This document shows positions 28,456 to 37,229 of a DNA stretch of 64,000 bases, piece after piece (the stretch's first letter is position 1; each line of letters starts with the position of its first letter). Source of the DNA: an uncultured Vibrio sp. Its GTDB lineage: Bacteria > Pseudomonadota > Gammaproteobacteria > Enterobacterales > Vibrionaceae. The position numbers were made by a program, and so were the translations under genes. The stretch spans positions 434,001-498,000 of the forward strand of contig CANNGN010000001.1 in the NCBI GenBank assembly GCA_947504195.1. Reading direction: 5' to 3'. A model generated the notes under the pieces. It was given only the letters and a program-made list of their open reading frames with translations, had not been told where the DNA came from and made no database searches.

Positions 28456-28941
28456 ATGGAAAAACCCTGGTTTAAACAATTCTGGCCTTGGTTTTTAATC
28501 ATACTTCCCGGTACTGTGATTATTTGGACCTTGGCTACTGTCGTTGTTTTTTCTCAAAATGCTGTATCCCTTGTTTCAGATGATTATTACAAAGAAGGGA
28601 AAGGCATTAACCAAGATATCACTCGGCTTCAAGAAGCAAAAGCGCTAAACCTTAACGCCTCTGTCTACAGTCAGGATCAAACGTTGGTTGTCACTCTTGA
28701 TAAAGGAAAATTAGAACAGTACCCAGCTTTAAGAGTCAACATTGTTCATCGAACATTAGAAACCCAAGATATTGAACTCATGATTTCTGCTGATGCACAA
28801 GGTAACTACCGTATTCAACCCGAAACGGAAATCGTAGGCCCGTGGTTTGTTAAGCTATCTTCGTTTGATAATAAATGGATACTGCAAGGTAAAGTGAATT
28901 TTCCATCGACGACGCCTACCATCTTAAATAACAATGGATAA
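28456..28941 (+). CDS. ccoH: FixH/CcoH-type cbb3 oxidase assembly protein
   Basis: Inner-membrane protein needed for stable cbb3 assembly. 161 residues with one N-terminal helix (WFLIILPGTVIIWTLATVVV, about 11-31), then a periplasmic beta-rich domain that opens SLVSDDYYKEGKGINQDITR, the conserved FixH start motif. The C-terminus holds GPWFVKLSSFDNKWILQG, also typical. The 3' end overlaps ccoI by 8 nt, so the pair is coupled. No ccoG gene is present in the cluster. Confidence 0.9.
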   Translation: MEKPWFKQFWPWFLIILPGTVIIWTLATVVVFSQNAVSLVSDDYYKEGKGINQDITRLQEAKALNLNASVYSQDQTLVVTLDKGKLEQYPALRVNIVHRTLETQDIELMISADAQGNYRIQPETEIVGPWFVKLSSFDNKWILQGKVNFPSTTPTILNNNG

Positions 28942-31312
28942 AACGTGTTACCACTGCGGCGAGCCCGTTCCTAACAATAGCCAATTCAACGTAGATATCT
29001 TGGGTGAAAAACGTCACATGTGTTGCCCAGGGTGTCAGGCTGTAGCGCAAATGATCGTTGATAGTGGTTTAGTCTCCTATTACCAATATCGTACAGAGCT
29101 TCCGAGCTCTGTGAATATCGTTCCTGAAGAACTAGACCAGTTCAATAGTTTTGATGATCAAGAATTCCAATCTGACTTTGTTTTCCGCGATGATGAGGTT
29201 TGTTCGGCAACGATCACGGTAGAAGGTGTCACGTGTGCCGCTTGCGCTTGGTTGATTGAAAAACGGCTTATGTCTCAGTCTGGGATTGTCTCGGTAATGG
29301 TGAATACCACGACTAATCGAGCCAATATTAAGTGGGATGAAAATCAGATGAAATTGAGCACGATTTTGTCTGAAATATTAAAACTCGGGTATAAGGCTGC
29401 CCCTTTCGATCCGAATCAACAAGAGCAAGATAATGAGCGTGAGCAGAAAACGTACCTCTATCGTTTAGGGATAGCTGGCTTAGCGACCATGCAAGTTATG
29501 ATGCTTGCCTTCGCACTTTATCTTGAGGTATTTGGTGACCTTGATGATACCTTTAAGGTTTACTTTCGATGGGTCAGTTTAATTTTCGCCACACCAGTTT
29601 TACTCTACTCTGCTCTTCCATTTTATATGAATGCTTGGCGAAGTTTAAAAGGGAAAACCTTGGGGATGGATGTCCCCGTTTCGTTAGCATTATTATTTGC
29701 GTATTGCGCCAGTGTTCATGCAACCGTTACTGAACAAGGAGAAGTGTATTTCGAATCCGTTTCAATGTTTACGTTTTTCCTATTAATTGGCCGGTATTTA
29801 GAGGCAAAAGCAAAACACAAAGCAGCCACTGCAAGTGGGAACTTAATGAAGCTCGTTCCTTCTACTGCAACATTGGTATCAGGTGAACAAGTTGCGGTGA
29901 AATCACTGCGAGATGGCGATGTTATCCGGGTTATGATTGGTGAACACCTTCCAGCAGATGCCGTTATTACACTTGGCGAAACTTATGTTGATGAATCGAT
30001 GCTAACTGGGGAGTCTGAACCAGTAGCAAAACACGTAAATGATGCGGTTTACGCAGGAACGATCAATACCCATGAAACATTTGAATGTCGAGTGACAGCT
30101 GAAAAAGGTGAATCTGTTATTGCTCAGATCGTTCGGTTGCATCAACAGGCACAAATGACCAAACCCAAACTTGCGCTTCTTGCCGATGTTATTGCTCGTT
30201 ACTTTGTAGGGTTTATCCTTGTGATTGCTGGCCTTACTTGGTTTTACTGGAGCGGACATCAACCAGACCAAGCATTTTGGATTATGTTGTCGGTGTTAGT
30301 AGCAACATGCCCTTGTGCCCTTTCTCTTGCCACTCCTACCGCAATAACATGCTCAACATCCCTATTTTCTAATGCCGGATTATTGATTCAGTCAGGCGCC
30401 GTATTTGAAACCTTGGTCAAAGCCAATCATCTGATTGTGGATAAAACGGGTACCTTAACGACGGGCGAGATTGAAATTACCTCGGTGGAAGTGTATCGAG
30501 AATTTGATGAAAGACGTTGTTATGAATTAGCTGCCGCTCTTGAGCAATATGCTAATCACCCGATAGCACAAGCATTTAATAAACATGTGAATTCTGATAT
30601 TGAGATTGAGCAGCCTAATAATGTCGTTGGATTTGGTATTGAAGGGCTGTATCAAAATCAAATGTTACGAATTGGTTCATTGCGTTTCGTTTCCCCCGGC
30701 AGTGATAATAGCCAGGTCCAATTTAGTTCACTTTATCTAAGTTTGAATGGTGAGTTAATAGCGCGTTTCAGTTACCAAGATCCGATTAGAAATGAAGCAC
30801 AGTCATTTATAGCTGATGCATTGGCATCTGGGATGAAAGTGACCTTGTTAACTGGTGATCATGCTACCACGGCGGAATCCGTTGCCAAAGAGTTAGGAAT
30901 CGAGAATTGGCAAGCCAGTTGTACCCCTAAAGATAAATTAGATTATGTTGCTTCTTTGTCCAATGACGATGTTACCTTAATGGTGGGTGATGGAATAAAT
31001 GATGCCCCGGTATTGGCTCAAGCACATGTTTCTATCGCTATGGGGCATGGTACTGATCTGGCAAAAACCTCATCAGATTTGATTCTTCTTAACGATAAAT
31101 TATCAGCAATCCATACCGCGAGAAAACTAGCACAACGTACTCGCCAGATCATTGCCCAGAATTTACTTTGGGCGCTGGGCTATAATGTTATTGTACTACC
31201 CCTTGCTGTTTTAGGTTATGTAGTTCCATATATTGCGGTTGTTGGCATGTCGGTTAGTTCGATTATCGTGGTGACAAATTCGCTTCGTTTGCTGGCACCA
31301 AAAAATAATTAA
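28934..31312 (+). CDS. ccoI: P1B-type copper ATPase for cbb3 oxidase (CcoI/FixI)
   Basis: Copper-exporting P-type ATPase supplying copper for CcoN maturation. 792 residues. The N-terminal Cys-rich region has CYHCGEP and MCCPGCQAVA (about 5-37), followed by one heavy-metal domain with GVTCAACAWLIEK (about 98-110). Eight membrane helices include the ion-path motif CPCALSLATP. Catalytic motifs: TGES (actuator loop), phosphorylated Asp in DKTGTLTTG, HP in YANHPIAQAF, and GDGINDAPVLAQA. CPC and CAAC indicate monovalent copper. Overlaps ccoH; ccoS follows 12 nt downstream. Confidence 0.95.
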   Translation: MDKTCYHCGEPVPNNSQFNVDILGEKRHMCCPGCQAVAQMIVDSGLVSYYQYRTELPSSVNIVPEELDQFNSFDDQEFQSDFVFRDDEVCSATITVEGVTCAACAWLIEKRLMSQSGIVSVMVNTTTNRANIKWDENQMKLSTILSEILKLGYKAAPFDPNQQEQDNEREQKTYLYRLGIAGLATMQVMMLAFALYLEVFGDLDDTFKVYFRWVSLIFATPVLLYSALPFYMNAWRSLKGKTLGMDVPVSLALLFAYCASVHATVTEQGEVYFESVSMFTFFLLIGRYLEAKAKHKAATASGNLMKLVPSTATLVSGEQVAVKSLRDGDVIRVMIGEHLPADAVITLGETYVDESMLTGESEPVAKHVNDAVYAGTINTHETFECRVTAEKGESVIAQIVRLHQQAQMTKPKLALLADVIARYFVGFILVIAGLTWFYWSGHQPDQAFWIMLSVLVATCPCALSLATPTAITCSTSLFSNAGLLIQSGAVFETLVKANHLIVDKTGTLTTGEIEITSVEVYREFDERRCYELAAALEQYANHPIAQAFNKHVNSDIEIEQPNNVVGFGIEGLYQNQMLRIGSLRFVSPGSDNSQVQFSSLYLSLNGELIARFSYQDPIRNEAQSFIADALASGMKVTLLTGDHATTAESVAKELGIENWQASCTPKDKLDYVASLSNDDVTLMVGDGINDAPVLAQAHVSIAMGHGTDLAKTSSDLILLNDKLSAIHTARKLAQRTRQIIAQNLLWALGYNVIVLPLAVLGYVVPYIAVVGMSVSSIIVVTNSLRLLAPKNN

Positions 31313-31324
31313 GAGCGGTGTTCA

Positions 31325-31513
31325 ATGGAAAGTATTTACATATTAATTCCCATAGCAATTGTCTTTGTAGCGATCGCTATTGCTATTTTTCTTTGGGCGG
31401 TAAAATCGGATCAATTCGACGACCTAGAACGGCATGGCCACAACGTGTTGTTCGATGACGATTCTCCGGACTCGACAAAACAAGATTCACAGGCAAAGCA
31501 GAAAGATGATTGA
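31325..31513 (+). CDS. ccoS: cbb3-type cytochrome oxidase assembly protein CcoS
   Basis: Small assembly protein needed to insert haem and copper cofactors into CcoN. 62 residues: one membrane helix (about 4-25), then WAVKSDQFDDLERHGHNVLFDDD, which matches the family's conserved W-KS-QFDDLE--G--IL-DD pattern. It overlaps the next gene by 8 nt. Confidence 0.93.
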   Translation: MESIYILIPIAIVFVAIAIAIFLWAVKSDQFDDLERHGHNVLFDDDSPDSTKQDSQAKQKDD

Positions 31514-32174
31514 TGAATTATTTGCTGCAGCGTTGATCGGTGTTGTCAGTTCAGCTCACTGTTTTGGCATGTGTGGCGGAATTAGTGCGCTACTTGGTTC
31601 AACGTGCTCGAATAAACAACAACTTCCTTTTGTTATTGCTTTGTATAATATCGGTCGATTAACAAGTTATACCCTAATGGGAGCATTACTGGGTTCAATA
31701 GCGTATTCCTTAATAGAACTTTCACAGCTAAATCAAATGCTAGGATGGATGCGAATACTATCGGGAATAATTTTAATTATGCTCGGGTTATATCTTGCTC
31801 GAGCCTGGTTTGGTATTCAAAAAATCGAATCGTTAGGTCAGCATATATGGAAGTTTATCTCTCCAGTTGCACGCCAACTCATTCCACTTAAAAAACCTTG
31901 GTACGCTTTACCTCTGGGTTTCTTATGGGGATGGCTACCATGTGGTCTCGTATATTCGATGCTAACTTGGTCGTTAGCTTCAGGAAATGGTGTAAGTGGT
32001 GGATTAATTATGCTTTTTTTTGGATTTGGCACGTTACCATCGATGGTTTTAATGGCTAGTAGCACCACGATCATGTCTAAGATATCAGCTTCACCTATCT
32101 TTCGTGTTTCGTCCGGATTTATGATCGTTCTCTATGGAGGATACATTTTATATACTTCGCTCTCACTTTTATAA
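31506..32174 (+). CDS. SafE/DsbD_2-like membrane protein of the cbb3 cluster
   Basis: Integral membrane protein of about 222 residues and six helices, in the sulfite exporter TauE/SafE (DsbD_2/UreH-like) group often found after ccoS. The N-terminus AALIGVVSSAHCFGMCGGIS has the His-Cys-Gly-Met-Cys-Gly-Gly signature of this group, a possible copper-handling site. A second conserved part is GFLWGWLPCGLVYSMLTWS. The ATG at 31506 starts the conserved protein; an upstream GTG or ATG in the same frame lies inside ccoS and is unlikely. A copper-delivery role is inferred from context, not shown. Confidence 0.8.
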   Translation: MIDELFAAALIGVVSSAHCFGMCGGISALLGSTCSNKQQLPFVIALYNIGRLTSYTLMGALLGSIAYSLIELSQLNQMLGWMRILSGIILIMLGLYLARAWFGIQKIESLGQHIWKFISPVARQLIPLKKPWYALPLGFLWGWLPCGLVYSMLTWSLASGNGVSGGLIMLFFGFGTLPSMVLMASSTTIMSKISASPIFRVSSGFMIVLYGGYILYTSLSLL

Positions 32175-32237
32175 TATTTTATATAGATTATTGATTTGGC
32201 GAATGTTATTTATCTAGGCATTATTATTAAGCGATGG

Positions 32238-32258
32238 TAAAATATTGATGTATATCAA
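32238..32258 (+). promoter_or_regulatory. FNR box overlapping the fnr start site
   Basis: TTGATGTATATCAA at 32245-32258 matches the FNR consensus TTGAT-N4-ATCAA in all ten specified bases. A likely -10 box TAAAAT (32238-32243) places transcription initiation near 32250, inside the box, which is the arrangement for autorepression. It lies 17 nt before the ATG. Confidence 0.8.
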
Positions 32259-32275
32259 TATAGTGAAAGGTTGTT

Positions 32276-33025
32276 ATGATTTCAGATAAACAAGCAGCGA
32301 AGCGAATTCAATCCGGAGGATGTGCAATTCATTGTCAGGATTGCAGTATTAGCCAACTTTGTATTCCTTTTACGTTAAATGAGACTGAACTAGACCAATT
32401 AGATCAGATTATAGAGCGTAAAAAGCCGATTCAAAAGGGACAAGAGTTGTTTAAAGCTGGGGATGATTTGAAATCACTCTATGCTATTCGTTCCGGAACG
32501 ATCAAAAGCTACACCATCACTGAACAAGGCGATGAGCAAATTACTGCTTTTCATCTCGCTGGTGATCTTGTTGGTTTTGATGCTATTACTGGTGACTCCC
32601 ACCCAAGCTTTGCACAAGCACTTGAAACATCAATGGTGTGTGAAATTCCATATGAAATCTTAGACGATCTTTCTGGAAAAATGCCTAAGCTACGCCAGCA
32701 AATTATGCGTTTGATGAGTAATGAAATCAAAGGCGATCAAGAGATGATTTTGTTATTGTCGAAGAAGAATGCTGAAGAGCGTTTAGCTGCATTTTTATAT
32801 AACTTATCCGCTCGTTTTTCTCAACGCGGATTTAGTCCAAGAGAATTTCGTTTGACCATGACTCGTGGCGATATTGGTAATTACTTAGGCTTAACCGTAG
32901 AAACGATCAGTCGTTTACTAGGACGTTTTCAAAAATCTGAAATTTTGAGCGTAAAAGGTAAGTACATCACTATTCTCGACCAACCTGCTTTAAGCGAACT
33001 CGCTGGTGTCTCAGCTGATTCTTAA
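32276..33025 (+). CDS. fnr: FNR oxygen-sensing transcription regulator
   Basis: CRP-family regulator that dimerises through an O2-labile [4Fe-4S] cluster and controls anaerobic genes. 249 residues. The N-terminal cysteines are at 16, 20, 23 and 29 ([14 protein letters not shown]), with the fourth ligand (E. coli Cys122) in [10 protein letters not shown]. The cAMP-type beta-roll covers about 50-150 and is followed by a dimer helix. The C-terminal winged helix has [23 protein letters not shown], with the Glu-Ser-Arg DNA contacts. The expected partners are the cco genes upstream and uspE downstream. Confidence 0.97.
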   Translation: MISDKQAAKRIQSGGCAIHCQDCSISQLCIPFTLNETELDQLDQIIERKKPIQKGQELFKAGDDLKSLYAIRSGTIKSYTITEQGDEQITAFHLAGDLVGFDAITGDSHPSFAQALETSMVCEIPYEILDDLSGKMPKLRQQIMRLMSNEIKGDQEMILLLSKKNAEERLAAFLYNLSARFSQRGFSPREFRLTMTRGDIGNYLGLTVETISRLLGRFQKSEILSVKGKYITILDQPALSELAGVSADS

Positions 33026-33145
33026 AATACAGACTTTTGATGTGGCTTGTTTTTGAGCCACATCATAGTTCCCACCTTTTTATTTATACCCTCGATTATT
33101 TTTAGTTAATATTTACTTAGGCACCCAAATGTGAGGGAAAGCGCT

Positions 33146-34093
33146 ATGAGTATTTATACTAAGATCTTAGTTGTCGCCGACATCAATCATGATGAACAAA
33201 TAGCTTTGGCTCGAGCTATGCAATTGGCTAAGCAAAGTTCCAAAATTAGCCACATTACTTTATTTCTTACCATTTACGATTTTTCTTATGATATGACATC
33301 CATGCTCTCCACTGACGATCGCGAAGCAATGCGTCGAGGAGTAATAAAGCAAAGACGGTTGTGGTTAGAGAAGTTGGCGCAGCCCTATTTGATGGAGAAT
33401 GTCGAACTAGAAGTTAAGGTGGTTTGGCATCATCGACCTTATGAAGCGATTCTTTCTGAGCTGTTTTCTGGGGGTCATGATCTGCTAATCAAAGGGACTC
33501 GTAAACACGCGATGTTAGAATCTGTTATATTCACACCAACAGATTGGCACTTGCTACGTAAATGCCCTGCTCCCGTGTTATTAGCAAAACATAGTCAAGG
33601 ACCGGCCAATGCAAATATCATTGCTTCGATTCACGTTGGAGGCGAAAGTGATGCTCATTCTACTTTAAATGATAAAATTGTTGAGCGTGTACTAAATGTT
33701 AGTGAACGCTTTAACGCTAAGCCTTATCTTGTTACCGCTTATCCTCGTACTCCTATGACAATTAGTATCGAGCTTCCAGAGTTTGATCCTAGTGCATATA
33801 ACGATGCCGTTAAAGCTCATTACACCAAGTCTATGGAAGAACTACGTCAGCAGAATGATATCGATAAAGAGCATGTCATCGTAGAGGAAGGTTTACCAGA
33901 AGAAGTTATCCCAGAGATTGTAGAAACACTTGATGCCGCAATGGTTATTTTAGGAACGACCGGACGATCGGGTTTATCGGCAGTATTTATAGGAAATACG
34001 GCTGAGCATGTCATTGATAAGATTAACTGCGATATTTTAGCACTAAAACCAGAAGGTTATATTAGTCCACTTGATCCCGCTAATTCACGTTAA
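33146..34093 (+). CDS. uspE: Universal stress protein E
   Basis: Tandem-Usp protein of about 315 residues linked in E. coli to motility, aggregation and stress resistance. Two Usp domains (about 1-150 and 155-310). Matching blocks include LTIYDFSYDMTSML, KVVWHHRPYEAILSE, FTPTDWHLLRKCPAPV, SIELPEFDPSAYNDAV and VILGTTGRSGLSAVFIGNTAEHV, where G-x-x-x-G-S/T-like loops would bind nucleotide. I start at the ATG at 33146, matching the family; a GTG at 33131 would add five residues. The fnr-uspE-ttcA order is shared with E. coli. A terminator follows. Confidence 0.93.
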   Translation: MSIYTKILVVADINHDEQIALARAMQLAKQSSKISHITLFLTIYDFSYDMTSMLSTDDREAMRRGVIKQRRLWLEKLAQPYLMENVELEVKVVWHHRPYEAILSELFSGGHDLLIKGTRKHAMLESVIFTPTDWHLLRKCPAPVLLAKHSQGPANANIIASIHVGGESDAHSTLNDKIVERVLNVSERFNAKPYLVTAYPRTPMTISIELPEFDPSAYNDAVKAHYTKSMEELRQQNDIDKEHVIVEEGLPEEVIPEIVETLDAAMVILGTTGRSGLSAVFIGNTAEHVIDKINCDILALKPEGYISPLDPANSR

Positions 34094-34114
34094 CGAATTG
34101 GCACGATTTAAACT

Positions 34115-34146
34115 AGGCTCCGAGTTTAAGACTTGGGGCCTTTTTT
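34115..34146 (+). terminator. Rho-independent terminator after uspE
   Basis: Stem of seven pairs (AGGCTCC with GGGGCCT, one G-U) extended inward by five more pairs, short loop TAA, followed by a T tract from 34140 to 34146. Confidence 0.85.
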
Positions 34147-34248
34147 ATTTGGGTAAAGCGTTTTTCCTTGATGATTTAAATTGGTATCTGACAAAATTAT
34201 CCGTATTATACGCAGTTTATTTGATTCACCCTTTCATTGAGTAACAGT

Positions 34249-35184
34249 ATGACAGAGCGTAACCAAGAATTAACACAATCCCAGCGGTACAACTTCAATA
34301 AATTAAAGAAACGTTTAAGGCGTTTTACGGGTCAGGCGATCGCTGATTTCAATATGATTGAAGATGGTGATCGTATTATGGTGTGTTTGTCTGGTGGCAA
34401 AGATAGTTATACGATGTTAGACATCTTAATGAGTTTGCAAAAGATTGCCCCCGTTTCTTTTTCACTAGTTGCGGTCAATTTGGATCAAAAGCAGCCCGGT
34501 TTCCCAGACCATATTCTTCCACAATATCTCGAAGAATTGGGCGTCGAGTATAGGATTGTTGAAGAAGATACTTACTCGATTGTGCAAGATAAGATCCCCG
34601 AAGGGAAAACAACCTGTTCGCTCTGTTCGCGCTTACGACGTGGTATTTTGTACCGTACAGCTAAAGAGCTTAACGTTACTAAAATCGCCTTAGGACATCA
34701 CCGAGATGACATCATTGAAACCATGATGCTAAATATGTTTTATGGTGGGAAGCTAAAAGGGATGCCTCCTAAGTTAGTGTCCGATAATGGTGAGCACGTC
34801 GTTATCAGGCCACTCGCTTATTGTCGCGAGAAAGACATTATCAAGTACTCTGATCAACAAGATTTTCCGGTAATCCCGTGTAACCTATGTGGGTCACAAC
34901 CTAATCTACAAAGACAAAACATTAAACAAATGCTCAATGGTTGGGATAAGCAATTTCCTGGGAGAATTGAGAGTATGTTTCGCGCAATGCAAAATGTTGT
35001 CCCGAGTCATTTAGCCGATCATGAGTTGTTTGATTTTAAATCCATCGACCGTGATTCTGGAGTGATTAACGGTGGAGATATTGGTTTTGACAAAGAAGAG
35101 TTACCTTCATCAATTGAGATGGTTGATGAAGATATAGTGACAGAAGTGGATCCAAAATTAATATTGGATGTAACAAACATCTAA
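34249..35184 (+). CDS. ttcA: tRNA 2-thiocytidine(32) biosynthesis protein TtcA
   Basis: Thiolates C32 of some tRNAs, using ATP and a [4Fe-4S] cluster. About 311 residues from the ATG at 34249. PP-loop [10 protein letters not shown] (about 49-58), iron-sulphur Cys in [10 protein letters not shown] (about 124-133), ALGHHRDD and [12 protein letters not shown] (about 210-221). An in-frame TTG at 34237 adds four residues and is less likely. The acidic C-terminus ([19 protein letters not shown]) is longer than the conserved core. Monocistronic. Confidence 0.95.
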   Translation: MTERNQELTQSQRYNFNKLKKRLRRFTGQAIADFNMIEDGDRIMVCLSGGKDSYTMLDILMSLQKIAPVSFSLVAVNLDQKQPGFPDHILPQYLEELGVEYRIVEEDTYSIVQDKIPEGKTTCSLCSRLRRGILYRTAKELNVTKIALGHHRDDIIETMMLNMFYGGKLKGMPPKLVSDNGEHVVIRPLAYCREKDIIKYSDQQDFPVIPCNLCGSQPNLQRQNIKQMLNGWDKQFPGRIESMFRAMQNVVPSHLADHELFDFKSIDRDSGVINGGDIGFDKEELPSSIEMVDEDIVTEVDPKLILDVTNI

Positions 35185-35261
35185 TTACTTTTGTGATGGT
35201 AACTTGATTTGTTACACTCTAATCCGTAACTGAGCTACTTAAGCTCATCATTACATTATTA

Positions 35262-35357
35262 GTCGGGGAGCCAAGGTTGAATAACCTAAGGCTGAGACCA
35301 TTATTAATGGGACCCGTAGAACCTGATTCAGTTAATACTGACGTAGGGAACTAAAGT
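35262..35357 (+). promoter_or_regulatory. TPP riboswitch (thi box)
   Basis: The leader of thiD contains the conserved THI-element pieces in order: TCGGGGAGCC, AAGGCTGAGA, GGACCCGTAGAACCTGAT and the closing GACGTAGGGAA. These form the two TPP-binding helices and the pyrimidine-recognition bulge (CTGAGA). It should repress thiD when thiamine pyrophosphate is abundant. Confidence 0.93.
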
Positions 35358-35415
35358 CTTTATATCGTTACTATGTGGGCGTAGTTTGCATTGTTTCCGG
35401 TTAGCGGCTGTTATT

Positions 35416-35434
35416 CCTTAACGTTTTGTTGAGG
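35416..35434 (+). promoter_or_regulatory. Putative ribosome-site sequestering hairpin of thiD
   Basis: CCTTAAC (35416-35422) can pair with GTTGAGG (35428-35434) through seven base pairs with a five-base loop. This hides part of the AGGAG ribosome site (35432-35436), which lies 6 nt before the thiD ATG. GGGAA of the riboswitch (35346-35350) could compete for TTCCT (35414-35418). This is a plausible switch, inferred only from pairing. Confidence 0.45.
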
Positions 35435-35441
35435 AGCTCAA

Positions 35442-36272
35442 ATGACATTCGAACACGCAATCCCAATTGTTCTGACCATCGCAGGCTCAGACAGCGGTGG
35501 TGGTGCTGGTATTCAAGCCGATATCAAAGCTATTTCGGCCACTGGAGGTTACGCGTGTTCCGCCATTACAGCTCTTACTGCACAAAATAGCCTGGGTGTT
35601 ACGGGTATATATTCTGTCTCAGCAAGCTTCGTAGAACAACAACTCGATGCCCTATTCTTAGATTTCGATATTAAAGCAATCAAAGTGGGAATGTTAAGTG
35701 ACAGTGTCATTATCAAATCTGTTGCCAGTACACTATCACGCCAATCAGTACAAAATTTAATTATCGATCCAGTGATGGTCGCCACGAGTGGCGATTTATT
35801 GTTAGAAAACTCGGCGGTTAATACGCTAATCTCAGATTTGCTTCCCCTAGCCGATTTACTTACGCCTAACTTGGCTGAAGCCGCTGCACTCGTAAATTTG
35901 CCTGTTCCGAATGACAAGTTAGAATTGGAACAAATGATTGAGAACTTAAAAACCTTACCAACAAAAGCTGTTCTTCTTAAAGGTGGGCACATCAAACACG
36001 AGACCAATGATTGTATTGATTATTTAATTTATGAGAATCAAGTAACAACATTTACGGGGCCTATGATTGATACAAACAATACTCATGGTACCGGTTGTAC
36101 GCTGTCATCGGCTATTGCTAGCTATATGGCTCAAGGCTTCTCACTGGCCAGCGCTATTCAAAAAGCTAAAGATTACCTCACCCATGCGCTGATTCACGCC
36201 GATAAACTTGATATTGGCAAAGGACATGGCCCTGTACATCACTTTCACGCAAGTCATGATCTTCCCTATTAA
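35442..36272 (+). CDS. thiD: Hydroxymethylpyrimidine/phosphomethylpyrimidine kinase
   Basis: Phosphorylates HMP to HMP-P and then HMP-PP in thiamine synthesis and salvage. 276 residues of the ribokinase fold. Substrate loop TIAGSDSGGGAGIQADIKA (about 10-28), IDPVMVATSGDLLL (about 108-121), LLTPNLAEAAAL, AVLLKGGH and the anion-hole/catalytic-Asp block DTNNTHGTGCTLSSAIAS (about 209-226). Directly preceded by a TPP riboswitch and standing alone rather than in a thi operon, which suits a salvage role. A bidirectional terminator follows. Confidence 0.96.
   Translation: MTFEHAIPIVLTIAGSDSGGGAGIQADIKAISATGGYACSAITALTAQNSLGVTGIYSVSASFVEQQLDALFLDFDIKAIKVGMLSDSVIIKSVASTLSRQSVQNLIIDPVMVATSGDLLLENSAVNTLISDLLPLADLLTPNLAEAAALVNLPVPNDKLELEQMIENLKTLPTKAVLLKGGHIKHETNDCIDYLIYENQVTTFTGPMIDTNNTHGTGCTLSSAIASYMAQGFSLASAIQKAKDYLTHALIHADKLDIGKGHGPVHHFHASHDLPY
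35698..35710. other. Near-consensus matS site inside thiD
   Basis: GTGACAGTGTCAT matches GTGACRNYGTCAC except at the last base. As coding sequence it may be coincidental. Confidence 0.35.
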
Positions 36273-36319
36273 TAACGGAACTTTAGGGTATCCTGATGTT
36301 GGTTAATGGCTAAAACTTA

Positions 36320-36351
36320 AAAACTCTCCACTTATGACGTTGGAGAGTTTT
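36320..36351. terminator. Bidirectional terminator thiD / DUF2987 gene
   Basis: Eleven-base-pair perfect stem (AAAACTCTCCA with TGGAGAGTTTT) and ten-base loop between convergent genes. The stem ends in A/T runs on each side, so it can serve both. Confidence 0.8.
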
Positions 36352-36414
36352 GGGATGACAAATTACCATATCGATAATCTATATGACGAAAAACGATGTT
36401 GTTCCGAAAAAGAG

Positions 36415-37083
36415 TTACTTCTGCGGAGATAACACGATCGGTGTGATGTTTTTCGTTTGCTCTGGAAGCGTAATTGTGTCGTTTAAGTCGTAATCGGAAG
36501 GAACGATATTTGCTTTGTGATTAATAACTTCGATCTCTTCACCTTGGCTTGTAACTAAAAAACCAGACTCAAATGTCGGGAACTCCAATCGAATGCCATT
36601 TACTTCTGGTGTAAACCATTTTCCGATACTGCCACTTAACTGAGTGAGTAAGGTTTGCATCTGTGCGGATAGAGATGATAGGTGTTCAATTGAAACGGCT
36701 TCACTAAGTGGTTCTCGTGCCAACACTTTCATTGAAATATCACAAGGCTCATCAGAGACCGAGGTGATGTAAAGTAATGGGTTCAGTTTCTTTAGGTTTG
36801 TATCAATAGGCAGTTCTACTTCGCCGGTAGAATATACTTCTATCGTTTCGTTATGTTTTTTATGCTCTAAACGAGCGTCTGCAAGGTGACATGCTTGACG
36901 CGTGTCCTGCTCGATAAAAAACAATCCAACTCGAACATCTGGATGATCTAGCTCACTATTGTGCTTTAGCTGATTATAAAAGTTGGAATAATGAAACATA
37001 TATACATGCTGGCCTGATATGGCGGGAGCTGAAGAGATAGTCCCACATAAAAGTAATAACCAACCAAGTGTTTTTTTGTTCAT
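36415..37083 (-). CDS. Exported protein, DUF2987-like
   Basis: Predicted periplasmic or outer-surface protein of unknown function, 222 residues, signal peptide about 1-24. The pattern HYSNFYNQLKHNSELDHPDVRVGLFF, then LPIDTNLKKLNPLLYIT, CDISMKVLAREPLSEAVSIEHL and GIRLEFPTFESG resembles DUF2987 proteins of Vibrio and Shewanella as I remember them. Two cysteines (about 64 and 113) could form a disulphide. No catalytic motif. It is the last gene on its strand before a shared terminator, 146 bp downstream of the membrane-protein gene. Confidence 0.65.
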   Translation of the reverse strand: MNKKTLGWLLLLCGTISSAPAISGQHVYMFHYSNFYNQLKHNSELDHPDVRVGLFFIEQDTRQACHLADARLEHKKHNETIEVYSTGEVELPIDTNLKKLNPLLYITSVSDEPCDISMKVLAREPLSEAVSIEHLSSLSAQMQTLLTQLSGSIGKWFTPEVNGIRLEFPTFESGFLVTSQGEEIEVINHKANIVPSDYDLNDTITLPEQTKNITPIVLSPQK

Positions 37084-37229
37084 TCTGGACTTCTCAATGT
37101 ATTAATTAAAGATGCTAATAGAGTGATTATAGTACCCAGTATGGGAGTGTCGTTATGTCACAAAATTGAATGTTTTTTGTGACATAACATAAACCATGTC
37201 TAGGGAATACCTTAACGGTCATAGAGCGT

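Noticed and set aside
33038..33065. Terminator after fnr
   Set aside because: A good ten-base-pair hairpin is present, but no T tract follows directly; it may be a structure element rather than a Rho-independent terminator.
35549..36007. 152-codon minus-strand frame inside thiD
   Set aside because: Antisense shadow of thiD; composition is unlike a real protein and there is no start signal.
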